The notes under the pieces were generated by a model. It saw nothing but the letters and a program-made list of their open reading frames with translations, was not told where the DNA came from and ran no database searches. Below, one piece after another: positions 17,882 to 26,894 of a DNA stretch of 64,000 nucleotides. Each line of letters begins with the position of its first letter. Position 1 is the stretch's first letter. Origin of the DNA: Campylobacter sputorum (GTDB taxonomy: Bacteria > Campylobacterota > Campylobacteria > Campylobacterales > Campylobacteraceae); contig NZ_CP019685.1 of assembly GCF_002220775.1 (NCBI RefSeq), positions 1,116,001-1,180,000 of the forward strand, given 5' to 3'. A program made the position numbers and the translations under genes.

Positions 17882-18349
17882 TTACATCTCCATTAAAACT
17901 GAACCGCCACGAACAATCTGAATCGGGCTGTATTTTTTCATAACTTTTATGAAACAATCTATTCTTACCGCATCATCACACGCCATTACGATTATATACT
18001 GTTCATTTGCGTTTGCAACTATACCATTATATGATTTTAAAATGGCATCTAAACCGCTAAAATCTTCTTTTATAGGAATTTTTACTAAAACCAGCTCTTT
18101 TTCACTAAAATTATCAGTTTCTATAACTTTATATGTAGGTATAAGTTTATGAAGTTGTTTTACAAGCTGTTCAAAAACTCTTTCATCACAACTAGTAACT
18201 ATACTAACTCTTGAAAACTGACTATCTGGTTGTGGAGCAACAGTAAGGCTATCTATATTATACCCTCTTCCAGCAAAAAGTCCTGCAATCCTAGCTAACA
18301 CACCATGTTCGTTTAAAACTATTACAGAAATTACTCTTCTCTCGTTCAT
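17882..18349 (-). CDS. ilvH: Acetolactate synthase small (regulatory) subunit
   Basis: The regulatory subunit for branched-chain amino acid synthesis; it binds valine through ACT domains and controls the catalytic subunit next to it. The 155 residues show an N-terminal ACT domain (ISVIVLNEHGVLARIAGLF with GRGYNIDSL) and a shorter C-terminal domain (about 80-155). I chose the ATG at 18349 because AGGTGG lies five bases before it; an in-frame GTG three codons upstream lies in the binding site itself. The same GGTGGTATT sequence also precedes ilvB. Confidence 0.95.
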   Translation of the reverse strand: MNERRVISVIVLNEHGVLARIAGLFAGRGYNIDSLTVAPQPDSQFSRVSIVTSCDERVFEQLVKQLHKLIPTYKVIETDNFSEKELVLVKIPIKEDFSGLDAILKSYNGIVANANEQYIIVMACDDAVRIDCFIKVMKKYSPIQIVRGGSVLMEM

Positions 18350-18358
18350 AAATACCAC

Positions 18359-20044
18359 CTATTCTAGTATCATATTATAAATTGCACCGCCAGCTGGAAC
18401 CATAGGTAAAACATCTTCAAATCTATCTACGCTAACATCTATAATGCATACTTTATTTGACTTCACAGCATCTTTTAAAGCTTGTCTAAACTCATCTTTA
18501 CTCTCACATTTATAGCCTTTTCCGCCAAAAGCTTGTACCAATTTAACAAAATCAGGAGCTAAATTTTTTAAATCTGTTGATGAAAAACGCTCTTCATAAA
18601 ACATACTTTGCCACTGCCTAACCATACCCAAAAAGCCATTATTTAAAATGATATTTATAACAGGAATACCATACTCATTTGCAGTTGCAAGCTCTTGAAT
18701 ATTCATCAAAATAGATCCATCTCCACTGAAATTTACAACAATAGCGTCTTTAAATGCAACTTTTGCACCAATTGCAGCAGGAAAACCATACCCCATAGTT
18801 CCAAGTCCGCCGCTTGTTAGAAGTTTTCTTGGCTTTTTAAAAGGATAAAATTGTGCAACCCACATCTGGTGTTGACCAACATCTGTTGAGACAATAACAT
18901 TATCTCCAAGTATCTTAGCACTCTCTTCTATAACCCATTGTGGTTTTATAGAATCTTTGCTGTCTTTATATGTCAAAGGATGCAATTTATCATAAGTTTT
19001 TATAGTATTATGCCAATCTTTAAAACTCTTTATTTTTTCTTTTTTAAGCTCTTCAAGTAGTTGTGTAACAACCATATTTATATCCCCAACTATTGGATAA
19101 TGAGCATGAATAATCTTAGAAATAGAACTTGGATCTATATCTATATGGATAATTGTTGCATATTTTGCAAATTCTTTTGTGTTTCCAGTGATTCTATCAT
19201 CAAATCTAGCTCCAAGACAAATTAACAAATCACATTCGCTTAAAGCCATATTTGCTGCGTAACTTCCATGCATTCCAGCCATTTTGATAAAATTTTTATC
19301 TTCACAGCTTAAAACACCAAGTGCCATTATAGTCTCAACTGCTGGTATATTTGTAAACTCAACAAGTTCTCTCACAAGCTCACTTGCATTTGAACTAACC
19401 ACACCGCCACCTATGTAAAATAGCGGTTTTTTTGCATCAAGTATCAATTCTACGGCTTTTTTTATCTGTCCTAAATGTCCCTTATAAGTAGGTTTATATG
19501 TTAACATATTTATAGACGATGGATATTTAAAAACTGCTGTTGCAGCCGTTACATCTTTTGTAATATCAATATGAACAGGTCCTGGTCTACCGCTTTTTGC
19601 TATATAAAAAGCTTCTTTTAATATTCTAGGTAAATCTTGTATATTTTTTACAAGAAAATTATGTTTTACACAAGGTCTGCTCATCCCAATAGCATCTATT
19701 TCTTGAAAAGCATCAGTGCCTATTAAATTTGAACTAACTTGACCACTTATTATAATTATAGGTATAGAATCCATATATGCATTCGCAATGCCAGTAAGTG
19801 CATTTGTAATGCCAGGACCACTTGTTACAACTGCAACTCCAACTTTACCGGTTGCTCTTGCATAACCATCTGCAGCCACAACAGCTGCTTGTTCGTGCCT
19901 TACTAAAATATGCTTAAAATAATTTTGTTTATAAATTTCATCATAAATGTTTAGTGCAGCACCGCCAGGATATCCAAACACAACTTTTACATCTTCTAAA
20001 TGCAAAGCTTCTATTATCATTTGCGAGCCTGTTATCTCTTTCAC
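18359..20044 (-). CDS. ilvB: Acetolactate synthase large (catalytic) subunit
   Basis: A thiamine-diphosphate and FAD enzyme making acetolactate or acetohydroxybutyrate, the first common step of valine, leucine and isoleucine synthesis. The 561 residues show the N-terminal ThDP pyrimidine-binding segment with the catalytic glutamate in VRHEQAAVVAADGYAR, the FAD domain in the middle, and the ThDP/Mg motif GDGSILMNIQELATA near 440. It is full length. The preferred start is GTG at 20044 because AAAGGTGG lies five bases upstream. Named ilvI in some genomes. ilvH, lpxD, the phosphoesterase and psd follow in one tight minus-strand cluster. Confidence 0.96.
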   Translation of the reverse strand: MKEITGSQMIIEALHLEDVKVVFGYPGGAALNIYDEIYKQNYFKHILVRHEQAAVVAADGYARATGKVGVAVVTSGPGITNALTGIANAYMDSIPIIIISGQVSSNLIGTDAFQEIDAIGMSRPCVKHNFLVKNIQDLPRILKEAFYIAKSGRPGPVHIDITKDVTAATAVFKYPSSINMLTYKPTYKGHLGQIKKAVELILDAKKPLFYIGGGVVSSNASELVRELVEFTNIPAVETIMALGVLSCEDKNFIKMAGMHGSYAANMALSECDLLICLGARFDDRITGNTKEFAKYATIIHIDIDPSSISKIIHAHYPIVGDINMVVTQLLEELKKEKIKSFKDWHNTIKTYDKLHPLTYKDSKDSIKPQWVIEESAKILGDNVIVSTDVGQHQMWVAQFYPFKKPRKLLTSGGLGTMGYGFPAAIGAKVAFKDAIVVNFSGDGSILMNIQELATANEYGIPVINIILNNGFLGMVRQWQSMFYEERFSSTDLKNLAPDFVKLVQAFGGKGYKCESKDEFRQALKDAVKSNKVCIIDVSVDRFEDVLPMVPAGGAIYNMILE

Positions 20045-20141
20045 TAATACCACCTTTTACAAAAATTTTTATATTATATCTTTATTAATATTTGAACTAG
20101 TTTATATATGTAAAATATACATTCAGTTTTAGCAATTATGC

Positions 20142-20147
20142 TATAAT
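20142..20147 (+). promoter_or_regulatory. -10 box of the Sel1-repeat gene
   Basis: The sequence TATGCTATAAT contains an exact TATAAT with an extended TGC upstream, 45 bases before the start of the Sel1-repeat gene. It lies in the gap between the divergent ilvB and Sel1 genes. Confidence 0.5.
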
Positions 20148-20191
20148 ATTGTTTATTTTTGAAACACAATTACCGAAAATAAGGATAAAAT

Positions 20192-20869
20192 ATGCATAGA
20201 TACTTTATGATAATATTTGTATTATTAAGCTTAACATATGCAAAAAATGATGAAAATTTAACCAAAAATGCTCTTGATTTTTTTAATGCAGGAGAATACG
20301 ATAAAGCAAAAAAACTTTTTGAATTACAATGCAACAAAAACGATGCTTGGGCATGTTTAAATTTAGGAAGTATATATAAAGAAGCAGATGGAGTTGAGAT
20401 GGATTTAAGCAAAAGTATGAATTACTTTGAAAAAGCTTGTGATTTAGGCGATAGTACTGCGTGTGTTTTTGTTGGCTTTTATTATGACAAAGCTTTGGGT
20501 GTAACACAAAACTACAAAGCAGCATTTAAATACTATAAAAAAGCTTGTGAGCTTAAAAATGCAGTAGGATGTGATAATACAGGCATGATGTTTGAAAGTG
20601 GAGATGGCACAAACAAAAACGATATACAAGCTTTAAAATATTATAAACTTTCATGTGAATATGGTAGTTTTGAAGGATGTGCAAACGCCGGTTATATGTA
20701 TGAAAATAGCGAAAATTATGATATAGACGAAGCTATTAAATTTTATTCTATTGCTTGTAAAAATGACATAGAATTTGCTTGTAGAAATGTAGCAAAAATA
20801 TTTGTTGATAAAAAAGAATACAGCAAAGCAAAAGATGCGCTAGAAAGGACTGGAGAATTTGGCAACTAA
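20192..20869 (+). CDS. Secreted cysteine-rich Sel1-repeat protein (Hcp-like)
   Basis: A 225-residue protein with a signal peptide (residues 1-17, ending TYA) followed by about five Sel1-type repeats of 36 residues. The repeats share ALKYYKLSCEYGSFEGCANAG-like pattern: a helix ending in CxxGxxxAC. The paired cysteines eight residues apart are typical of Helicobacter cysteine-rich proteins (HcpA family), whose repeats are held by disulphides in the periplasm or outside. Function is unknown; family members bind partners or act on the host. AAGGATAAAAT gives the binding site. It converges on flgH with a four-base overlap. Confidence 0.85.
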   Translation: MHRYFMIIFVLLSLTYAKNDENLTKNALDFFNAGEYDKAKKLFELQCNKNDAWACLNLGSIYKEADGVEMDLSKSMNYFEKACDLGDSTACVFVGFYYDKALGVTQNYKAAFKYYKKACELKNAVGCDNTGMMFESGDGTNKNDIQALKYYKLSCEYGSFEGCANAGYMYENSENYDIDEAIKFYSIACKNDIEFACRNVAKIFVDKKEYSKAKDALERTGEFGN

Positions 20870-21567
20870 AATGGCCAAATTCCCTCTAAAAGCTTTGTTC
20901 CCCAAGGTTTTGTTATCGCTTTATTTATATCGCCTTCTGTTTTATAAGAAATTTTAGCATCAGCAATATACCTTGAATCAATCTCATTGTTGCTTGATAT
21001 ATCATAAGGTCTTATAACGCCACTAAGCTGTATAATCTGCTTTTCGCCATTTATTAGTAATTCTCTATTTCCTTCTATAAAATAATTTCCATTATTTAAA
21101 ACTTTTACTATTCTTGCTGATATGGTTGTGTTAAATGCTTCTGTTCGAGTATTTGTCCCATCACCGCTATAAGCAGTTTCACTACCGCCTTTAAAACCTA
21201 TATTTCCAAATTTATTTATTTGATCTGTTACTCTAGATAATGGCGAACCTGCAGTTATAATTCCACCAGATAATGCTGTTGTGGAGTTTTTTGAAGTAGT
21301 TTTTTTACCATTTGAGCTTTGATTTGTTTTTTCACTTATTACAACTGTAACCAAATCATTTACATTCATAGCTTTTCTATCTGAAAAAATTGGATTTTCC
21401 CCTCTTCCAAAAAGACTTCCAGCATGCTGTATCTCATTGCCTGCTTGTTTTGGAGGTAATTGCTCTACATAAACAGGCGGTTCCATAGATATTTTTGGAT
21501 CAACCGTATATGTACACCCTGATAATATAAGAGTTAAGATAAAAAATAAAATTAGATTTTTTTTCAT
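20866..21567 (-). CDS. flgH: Flagellar L-ring protein FlgH
   Basis: Forms the outer-membrane L ring around the flagellar rod. The 233 residues begin with a lipoprotein signal whose lipobox is LSGC (cysteine at residue 18). Family segments are SLFGRGENPIFSDRKA near 50, VNDLVTVVISEKTN near 70 and the end NKAITKPWGTKLLEGIWPF. Transcription is probably from the sigma-54 promoter at 21607-21621. Such control fits the middle-class flagellar genes of Campylobacter. The gene stands alone here, away from other flagellar genes. Confidence 0.96.
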   Translation of the reverse strand: MKKNLILFFILTLILSGCTYTVDPKISMEPPVYVEQLPPKQAGNEIQHAGSLFGRGENPIFSDRKAMNVNDLVTVVISEKTNQSSNGKKTTSKNSTTALSGGIITAGSPLSRVTDQINKFGNIGFKGGSETAYSGDGTNTRTEAFNTTISARIVKVLNNGNYFIEGNRELLINGEKQIIQLSGVIRPYDISSNNEIDSRYIADAKISYKTEGDINKAITKPWGTKLLEGIWPF

Positions 21568-21606
21568 ATAAAACCTTAGAATATTTTATGTTATAATGAT
21601 TTATAA

Positions 21607-21621
21607 GCAAATAAAGTTCCA
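21607..21621 (-). promoter_or_regulatory. Sigma-54 promoter of flgH
   Basis: On the minus strand the sequence reads TTGGAAC, five bases, then TTGCTT. The essential GG (21620-21619) and GC (21608-21607) are exactly ten bases apart, and the flanks match the Campylobacter consensus. It ends about 40 bases before the flgH start, leaving room for transcription to start near 21595. The match is on the flgH strand only. rpoN, which encodes the sigma factor, starts at the right edge of this window. Confidence 0.85.
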
Positions 21622-21644
21622 AAATTGCAAAGAAAGGAGTGCGT

Positions 21645-23054
21645 ATGTGCCAAAATAGTTTTTATCTTATAACAGATAATCAAAACGATATACAAAACTT
21701 ACCAACAAATATTGAGTGTTTTTATCCAATTTATGATAAAAACAGTGCAGTTTTTAGCGAAGAGAAAGCTAAAGAGTTACTCTTAAACAATCAAAAAAAT
21801 GAACTTTTAAAGAGTATTATTGAAGAATTTGATAAAAAAGCTCAAAATAGTGCTTTGGCTGTTGTTGCAAATGAAAATTTTTGTTTTTTAAATTTAGAAA
21901 TAGCAAGAAATTTAAACTTACCTATAGTAAATTTAAGCAAATGTGAATTTAAAAAAACATTTTTTAAAAATAACGCCGAAAACAAAGGTTTATCTGTTAT
22001 AAATTTAACAGATTTAAAAGAATTAAACTCAAAGTTAGAAGAGTGCTTAAAAACGAAAAAAAATATCATTACACCTCTTAAATTTGAAACACAATTATAC
22101 AAAATGGCAAAAAGTGCAAATAGCACGATAGTTTTACCAGAAAGTGATGATGAAAGGATACTAAAAGCAGCCGATAAACTTTTAAAAAGCGGCGCAGTAA
22201 ATTTAATACTTCTAGGAAAAAATGATGAAATTTTAGCTAATGCTCAAAGACTTGGTTTAAATTTAAAAGATGCAAAGATAATTGATCCAAATGATAATGA
22301 ATATCTTGAAGAATTTTCAAATACGCTTTATGAGCTAAGAAAAGCAAAATATATGAAACTAGAAGAAGCTCAAAAACTAGTAAAAGATAGAACTTACTTT
22401 GGCACAATGTTAGTTTATAGCGGATATGCAAGTGGTATGGTAAGTGGTGCTAACACAACCACAGCGCAGACTATACGCCCTGCACTTCAAACAATTAAAA
22501 TGAAACCAGGAGTATCAACAGTAAGTGGTGCATTTTTGATGTGTTTAGAAAATGAAGTTGTAGTTTTTGCAGATTGCGCAATTACACCAAATCCAACAGA
22601 AGAACAACTTGCTAGTATAGCTATATCAAGTGCAAAAACTGCTAGAGATTTCGGACTTGAACCAAAAGTTGCTATGCTTAGTTACTCAACTGGAGAAAGT
22701 GGAAGTGGAGAAGATGTTGATTTTATAAAAAGAGCGACAAAATTAGCAAAAGATAGTGAGCTAAAAGATAGCGTAGATGGACCGCTTCAATTTGATGCAG
22801 CATTTGATAAGATAGTAGCTAAGAAAAAAATGCCTAATTCAAAAGTAGCAGGAAATGCAAATGTTTTTATATTTCCAAATTTAAATTGTGGAAATATCTG
22901 CTACAAAGCAGTTCAAAGAACATCGGGAGCAGTTGCAATTGGTCCTATTTTGCAAGGGCTTAAAAAACCAGTTAATGATTTAAGTCGTGGATGTTTAATA
23001 GAAGATATAGTAAATACAATTTTAATAACAGCTATTCAAGCAAAGGAAATTTAA
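21645..23054 (+). CDS. pta: Phosphate acetyltransferase
   Basis: Converts acetyl-CoA and phosphate to acetyl phosphate. With ackA it forms the acetate overflow and ATP-forming pathway. The 469 residues have a N-terminal region of about 130 residues that is shorter and less conserved than in E. coli Pta, then the catalytic domain from about 145 (VLPESDDERILKAA, later GSASGMVSGANTTTAQT-like YASGMVSGANTTTA, SYSTGESGSGEDVD and AIGPILQGLKKPVNDLSRG). The ATG at 21645 has AAAGGAG five bases upstream; a GTG at 21639 overlaps that site. ackA starts on the stop codon (TAATG). Confidence 0.95.
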   Translation: MCQNSFYLITDNQNDIQNLPTNIECFYPIYDKNSAVFSEEKAKELLLNNQKNELLKSIIEEFDKKAQNSALAVVANENFCFLNLEIARNLNLPIVNLSKCEFKKTFFKNNAENKGLSVINLTDLKELNSKLEECLKTKKNIITPLKFETQLYKMAKSANSTIVLPESDDERILKAADKLLKSGAVNLILLGKNDEILANAQRLGLNLKDAKIIDPNDNEYLEEFSNTLYELRKAKYMKLEEAQKLVKDRTYFGTMLVYSGYASGMVSGANTTTAQTIRPALQTIKMKPGVSTVSGAFLMCLENEVVVFADCAITPNPTEEQLASIAISSAKTARDFGLEPKVAMLSYSTGESGSGEDVDFIKRATKLAKDSELKDSVDGPLQFDAAFDKIVAKKKMPNSKVAGNANVFIFPNLNCGNICYKAVQRTSGAVAIGPILQGLKKPVNDLSRGCLIEDIVNTILITAIQAKEI

Positions 23055-24241
23055 TGAAAATATTAGTTTTAAATCTAGGAAGTAGTTCTATCAAATTTAA
23101 ACTTTTTGAAATGGGTGATAAAAGTGTTATCGCAAGTGGTTTGGTAGAAAAAATAGGCGAAAAATCATCTTACGCAAAACTAAAAGCTGAAAAAACTAAA
23201 GAAATTTTTGAATCAACTGAGGCTATAAAAGATCATGCTCAAGGTCTTGAAGTGATGGAAAATCTTTTCAAAAAAAGCGGTATAATGAGTGATTTTGAAG
23301 AGCTTGGTGGAATTGGACATAGGGTAGTTCATGGTGGAAATAGATATTTCAAACCAACACTAGTTACTGAAAAAGTTATACAAGATATAGAAGATATTAT
23401 TCCACTTGCACCACTTCATAACCCAGCTCACGCAATAGGCATAAGAAGCGTTATGAAAAAAGCACCAAATGTGAAAAATGTAGTTGTTTTTGATACAGCA
23501 TTTCATCAAACTATGCCAAAAAGCTCTTATATGTATGCACTACCATATGAATACTGCGAGAAATACAAGATTAGAAAATACGGGGCTCACGGTACATCTC
23601 ACGAATATGTAAGTAAAGCTGGTGCTAAATTTATGGGCATTGATATAAATAATTTTAACTGCATAACGCTACACTTAGGAAACGGAGCTAGTGCTAGTGC
23701 TATAAAAGGCGGAAAATGCTTTGATACATCTATGGGACTAACTCCACTTGAAGGACTTATGATGGGTACAAGATGTGGTGACATAGATCCTGCGGTACTT
23801 CCTTATCTAAAAAGAATAGCAAATATAGAAGTTGAAGAGATGGATATCATAATGAACAAAAAAAGCGGACTTTATGGAATTTGTGGCACAAATGATATGA
23901 GAGATGTAGAAGAAAAAATGAAAACAGATGAAAAAACAAAATTAGCTTTTGATATGTTTTGTTACCGCATTAAAAAATATGTCGGAGCGTATTATGCAGC
24001 ATTAGGCAAAGTTGATGCCATAATATTTACAGCAGGGATTGGCGAAAACGATGACCTTGCAAGAGAAGCTATTTGTGAAAATATGCAAAATTTAGGAATA
24101 GCAATAGATAAAGAAAAAAATAGTATTAGAAGTGGCGAAATAAGAGATATAAGCACAAAAGATGCAAAAGTAAGAACATTGATAGTTCCAACTAACGAAG
24201 AGTTTGCAATAGCATCAGCTACTTTAGAACTTGTAAAATAA
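23054..24241 (+). CDS. ackA: Acetate kinase
   Basis: Makes ATP and acetate from acetyl phosphate and ADP. The 395 residues match the family: the opening MKILVLNLGSSSIKF, the substrate segments GIGHRVVHGG and FDTAFHQTMP, the glycine-rich LHLGNGASASA, and the end FTAGIGEND with PTNEEFAIA. The ATG overlaps the last base of pta, and CAAAGGAAA in the end of pta acts as binding site. A longer open frame upstream is only the pta coding region in another frame. A symmetric hairpin follows the stop and serves as terminator. Confidence 0.97.
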   Translation: MKILVLNLGSSSIKFKLFEMGDKSVIASGLVEKIGEKSSYAKLKAEKTKEIFESTEAIKDHAQGLEVMENLFKKSGIMSDFEELGGIGHRVVHGGNRYFKPTLVTEKVIQDIEDIIPLAPLHNPAHAIGIRSVMKKAPNVKNVVVFDTAFHQTMPKSSYMYALPYEYCEKYKIRKYGAHGTSHEYVSKAGAKFMGIDINNFNCITLHLGNGASASAIKGGKCFDTSMGLTPLEGLMMGTRCGDIDPAVLPYLKRIANIEVEEMDIIMNKKSGLYGICGTNDMRDVEEKMKTDEKTKLAFDMFCYRIKKYVGAYYAALGKVDAIIFTAGIGENDDLAREAICENMQNLGIAIDKEKNSIRSGEIRDISTKDAKVRTLIVPTNEEFAIASATLELVK

Positions 24242-24245
24242 ACAT

Positions 24246-24264
24246 AAGACCCAAAATGGGTCTT
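24246..24264. terminator. Bidirectional terminator between ackA and the glycerate kinase gene
   Basis: AAGACCCA pairs perfectly with TGGGTCTT around a three-base AAA loop. The convergent genes ackA and glycerate kinase end on either side, and the kinase stop codon lies inside the right arm. T-rich and A-rich stretches follow only partly, so efficiency is uncertain. Confidence 0.7.
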
Positions 24265-25381
24265 AAACTAAAAGTCTCATAACTTGATTTGATGTATTTT
24301 TTAAATTTTTCATCGCAATTTCTTTTTGCATAGCTTCTTTAAGACTGATTGCTCTTTGCTGTATGCAAAAATATGCATCAATAAAATCATTTAACCCTTT
24401 TATATCATCACTTATTGCTCCACCAAAAGCTATAACTTTTTTACCATACTTCTTAGCAACACTTGCAACTTTTGTTGGGGTTTTGCCCATTGTGCTTTGA
24501 AAATCAATTCTTCCTTCGCCAGTTATTACCAAATTTGAATCTTTTATATATTTTTCTAAATTTACAGCATTTGCGATAATATCAAAACCTGGCATTAGCT
24601 TAGCTTTTAAAAAACTTACAAATCCAAAGCCAAGACCACCTGCTGCACCAGCACCTTGCAAATTTGAAAAATCACTTCCGTTAAATTTATATGTTATATC
24701 CGCAAAATTTTTAAGACAATTATCTAAAAACTTTATCATATCATCACTTGCACCCTTTTGTCTAGCATAGACATAAGCAGCACCATTTGTGCCATATAGC
24801 GGATTTATAACATCACAAGCTATATTAAATTTACACTCATTTAATTCACTTAAAGAATTTTTTGAGCTTATAAAACTTACTTTTGATAAGCTTTCACCAC
24901 ACATTTTAAGTTTTTTGCTATCATTATCAAAAAATTCAAAGCCAAGTGCTTCAAGCATACCGCTACCAGCATCATTTGTAGCACTTCCGCCTATTCCTAT
25001 GATAAACTCTCTTACGCCTTTTTTTATGGCATCTTTTATCATAATACCAAGACCAAAAGTAGAGGTTTTATTTGGATTTTTCTCTTCATCTTTTAGTAGT
25101 GCTAAACCGCAAGAACTAGCCATTTCCATTATGGCTAAATTTTTATTAAAAGCATAACTTGCCTTTATTGGACGAAGCAATGGATCAAAAGTATCAATCT
25201 GCGTAAATTTAGCACCCAAAGCATCTTTCATAGCCTCAACACTTCCTTCTCCACCATCAGCTATAGGGATAACTACAACCTCATCACAAAACTCTTTTAT
25301 ACCATCTTTTATAGCAAGTCCAGCCTCAAGCGAACTCATACATCCTTTAAATGAATCAATGGCAATAACGACTTTTTCCAT
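24263..25381 (-). CDS. glxK: Glycerate kinase (GlxK/GarK family)
   Basis: Phosphorylates D-glycerate, most often to 2-phosphoglycerate in this family, feeding lower glycolysis. The 372 residues show VVIAIDSFKGCMSSLEAG at the start, PIADGGEGSVEA near 40, the glycine-rich GIGGSATNDAGSG near 125 and VITGEGRIDFQS near 290, all family landmarks. The GntP-type permease gene lies seven bases upstream on the same strand, so the pair forms an uptake and activation unit, most simply for glycerate. Campylobacter species usually cannot use sugars, so this small operon is metabolically notable. Confidence 0.92.
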   Translation of the reverse strand: MEKVVIAIDSFKGCMSSLEAGLAIKDGIKEFCDEVVVIPIADGGEGSVEAMKDALGAKFTQIDTFDPLLRPIKASYAFNKNLAIMEMASSCGLALLKDEEKNPNKTSTFGLGIMIKDAIKKGVREFIIGIGGSATNDAGSGMLEALGFEFFDNDSKKLKMCGESLSKVSFISSKNSLSELNECKFNIACDVINPLYGTNGAAYVYARQKGASDDMIKFLDNCLKNFADITYKFNGSDFSNLQGAGAAGGLGFGFVSFLKAKLMPGFDIIANAVNLEKYIKDSNLVITGEGRIDFQSTMGKTPTKVASVAKKYGKKVIAFGGAISDDIKGLNDFIDAYFCIQQRAISLKEAMQKEIAMKNLKNTSNQVMRLLV

Positions 25382-25388
25382 GCAAACT

Positions 25389-26762
25389 TTACATCAAAAA
25401 CAAACTAAAAATATAAACACTTATAATGCCAGCTACAGCTATAACAAATGTCATTAAAGTTTGAGTTTTGTAACCCCTTGTTGTATCCATAGAGCTAAAA
25501 TTTGTTACAACCCAAAAGTAACTATCATTTGCATGAGAAACACACATTGCACCGCAACCTATCGCCATTACACAAAGTGCCGCACTCATACTTGTACTAA
25601 ATCCCAAAACACTCATAACTGAATTTGGATCAAGATATGAACCCAAAATAGAAGCAGTTGTGATAATAGCAACAGTTGAAGAGCCTTGAGCTGTTTTTAA
25701 AATAGCAGCGATAATAAATGGAAAAAATATCCCCATAGAACTTATATAAAGCGCATTTTCTTTTATAAAATTAACAAAACCAGCCTCAGATATAACTTTA
25801 CCAAGAACTCCACCAGCAGCAGTTATAAAAATGATAGGACCAACTACTCTTAAACTTTCTTCTGTTATTTTATTAAATTCATCAAACTTCTTAGTCTCAT
25901 AAAGCTGATAAACTCCAAATAAAAGACCAATAGCAAGTGCTATAATAGGAGCTCCTAAAAATTTAAAAATATCGCCCAAAAATCCGTCTATTTTTAAAAT
26001 TGCAGCAAGTGAGCCAAGTGCCATAAAAAGTATAGGTGCGAGTATTGGCATAATGGCACTAAAACCACTAGGAAGTTGTTTAAATTCGCTTTTTAATTCA
26101 TCATAAGTTTTTATAAGCTCTTGCTTATCTTCTTGTAAAAATACTTTTTTATCTATAAATTTAGAAAAAAAGTATAAAACAAAAAGTATAGGAATACTTA
26201 CTAGCACACCAACTAAAATAACCATTAGTAAGTTTTCTCCAGCCCCTAAAGCTCCAGCAGCTGCTATTGGTCCTGGTGTTGGAGGAATCAAAACATGAGC
26301 TATATAAAGTCCACCACTTAATGCAACAGCCATACCAAGAGGATTTGAACTTAATATCTTTTGAGATATAGCTTTTCTAATAGGATTTAAAACTACATAT
26401 CCGCTATCACAAAATACAGGAATTCCAACAACCCAGCCCATTATCATCATTGCTAAATTTGGTCTTTTTTCACCAACAAAATTTATAACCATATCAGCAA
26501 GTTTTAAAGCGGCTCCAGTTTTTTCAAGTATTGTGCCAATAAGAGCACCTAAAATTATAACTATACCTATGCTAGAAAAAATGGAACTAAAACCAGATCC
26601 TATAATGCTTGGGATTTTTCCCAAAGGAATTCCTACTACTATAGCTAAAACTAGCGATACACACATCAAAGATAAAAATGCATGAATGTTTAGTTTTGCT
26701 ATCATATAAATAATTACAAAAATAGCAATTATAAGAGCACAAAATAAAAATATACCACCCAT
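25389..26762 (-). CDS. GntP-family permease (gluconate or glycerate type)
   Basis: An inner-membrane symporter of 457 residues with about 12-14 hydrophobic segments across its length. Family features are GVGIPVFCDSGYVVLNP-like VGIPVFCDSGYVVLNPI near 120, the LIPPTPGPIAAAG motif near 165, and QGSSTVAIITTA near 365. The ribosome binding site AAGGAGAT lies close to the ATG. Being the first gene in the glycerate kinase operon, it most likely brings in glycerate, but the GntP family also takes gluconate and related acids and the substrate cannot be read from sequence. Confidence 0.88.
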   Translation of the reverse strand: MGGIFLFCALIIAIFVIIYMIAKLNIHAFLSLMCVSLVLAIVVGIPLGKIPSIIGSGFSSIFSSIGIVIILGALIGTILEKTGAALKLADMVINFVGEKRPNLAMMIMGWVVGIPVFCDSGYVVLNPIRKAISQKILSSNPLGMAVALSGGLYIAHVLIPPTPGPIAAAGALGAGENLLMVILVGVLVSIPILFVLYFFSKFIDKKVFLQEDKQELIKTYDELKSEFKQLPSGFSAIMPILAPILFMALGSLAAILKIDGFLGDIFKFLGAPIIALAIGLLFGVYQLYETKKFDEFNKITEESLRVVGPIIFITAAGGVLGKVISEAGFVNFIKENALYISSMGIFFPFIIAAILKTAQGSSTVAIITTASILGSYLDPNSVMSVLGFSTSMSAALCVMAIGCGAMCVSHANDSYFWVVTNFSSMDTTRGYKTQTLMTFVIAVAGIISVYIFSLFLM

Positions 26763-26856
26763 AAAATCTCCTTTGTATAAATTTACAAAATATTAGCATT
26801 TTTTAAATAAACAATCAAATTTAAATAAATGTTTCCTTGATGTTGTTTTTAGGATA

Positions 26857-26862
26857 TATAAT
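26857..26862 (+). promoter_or_regulatory. -10 box of the PhoX-like gene
   Basis: TATAAT lies 33 bases before the PhoX-like start codon, in the gap between the divergent permease and PhoX genes. The upstream sequence is T-rich with no clear -35. No Pho-box-like direct repeat was recognised. Confidence 0.4.
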
Positions 26863-26894
26863 CCAAAATATCTTATCAATACAAGGAAATACAA

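Noticed and set aside
22991-23053. N-terminal extension of acetate kinase
   Set aside because: It is the pta coding region in another frame; the real start at 23054 has a ribosome binding site and the family N-terminus.
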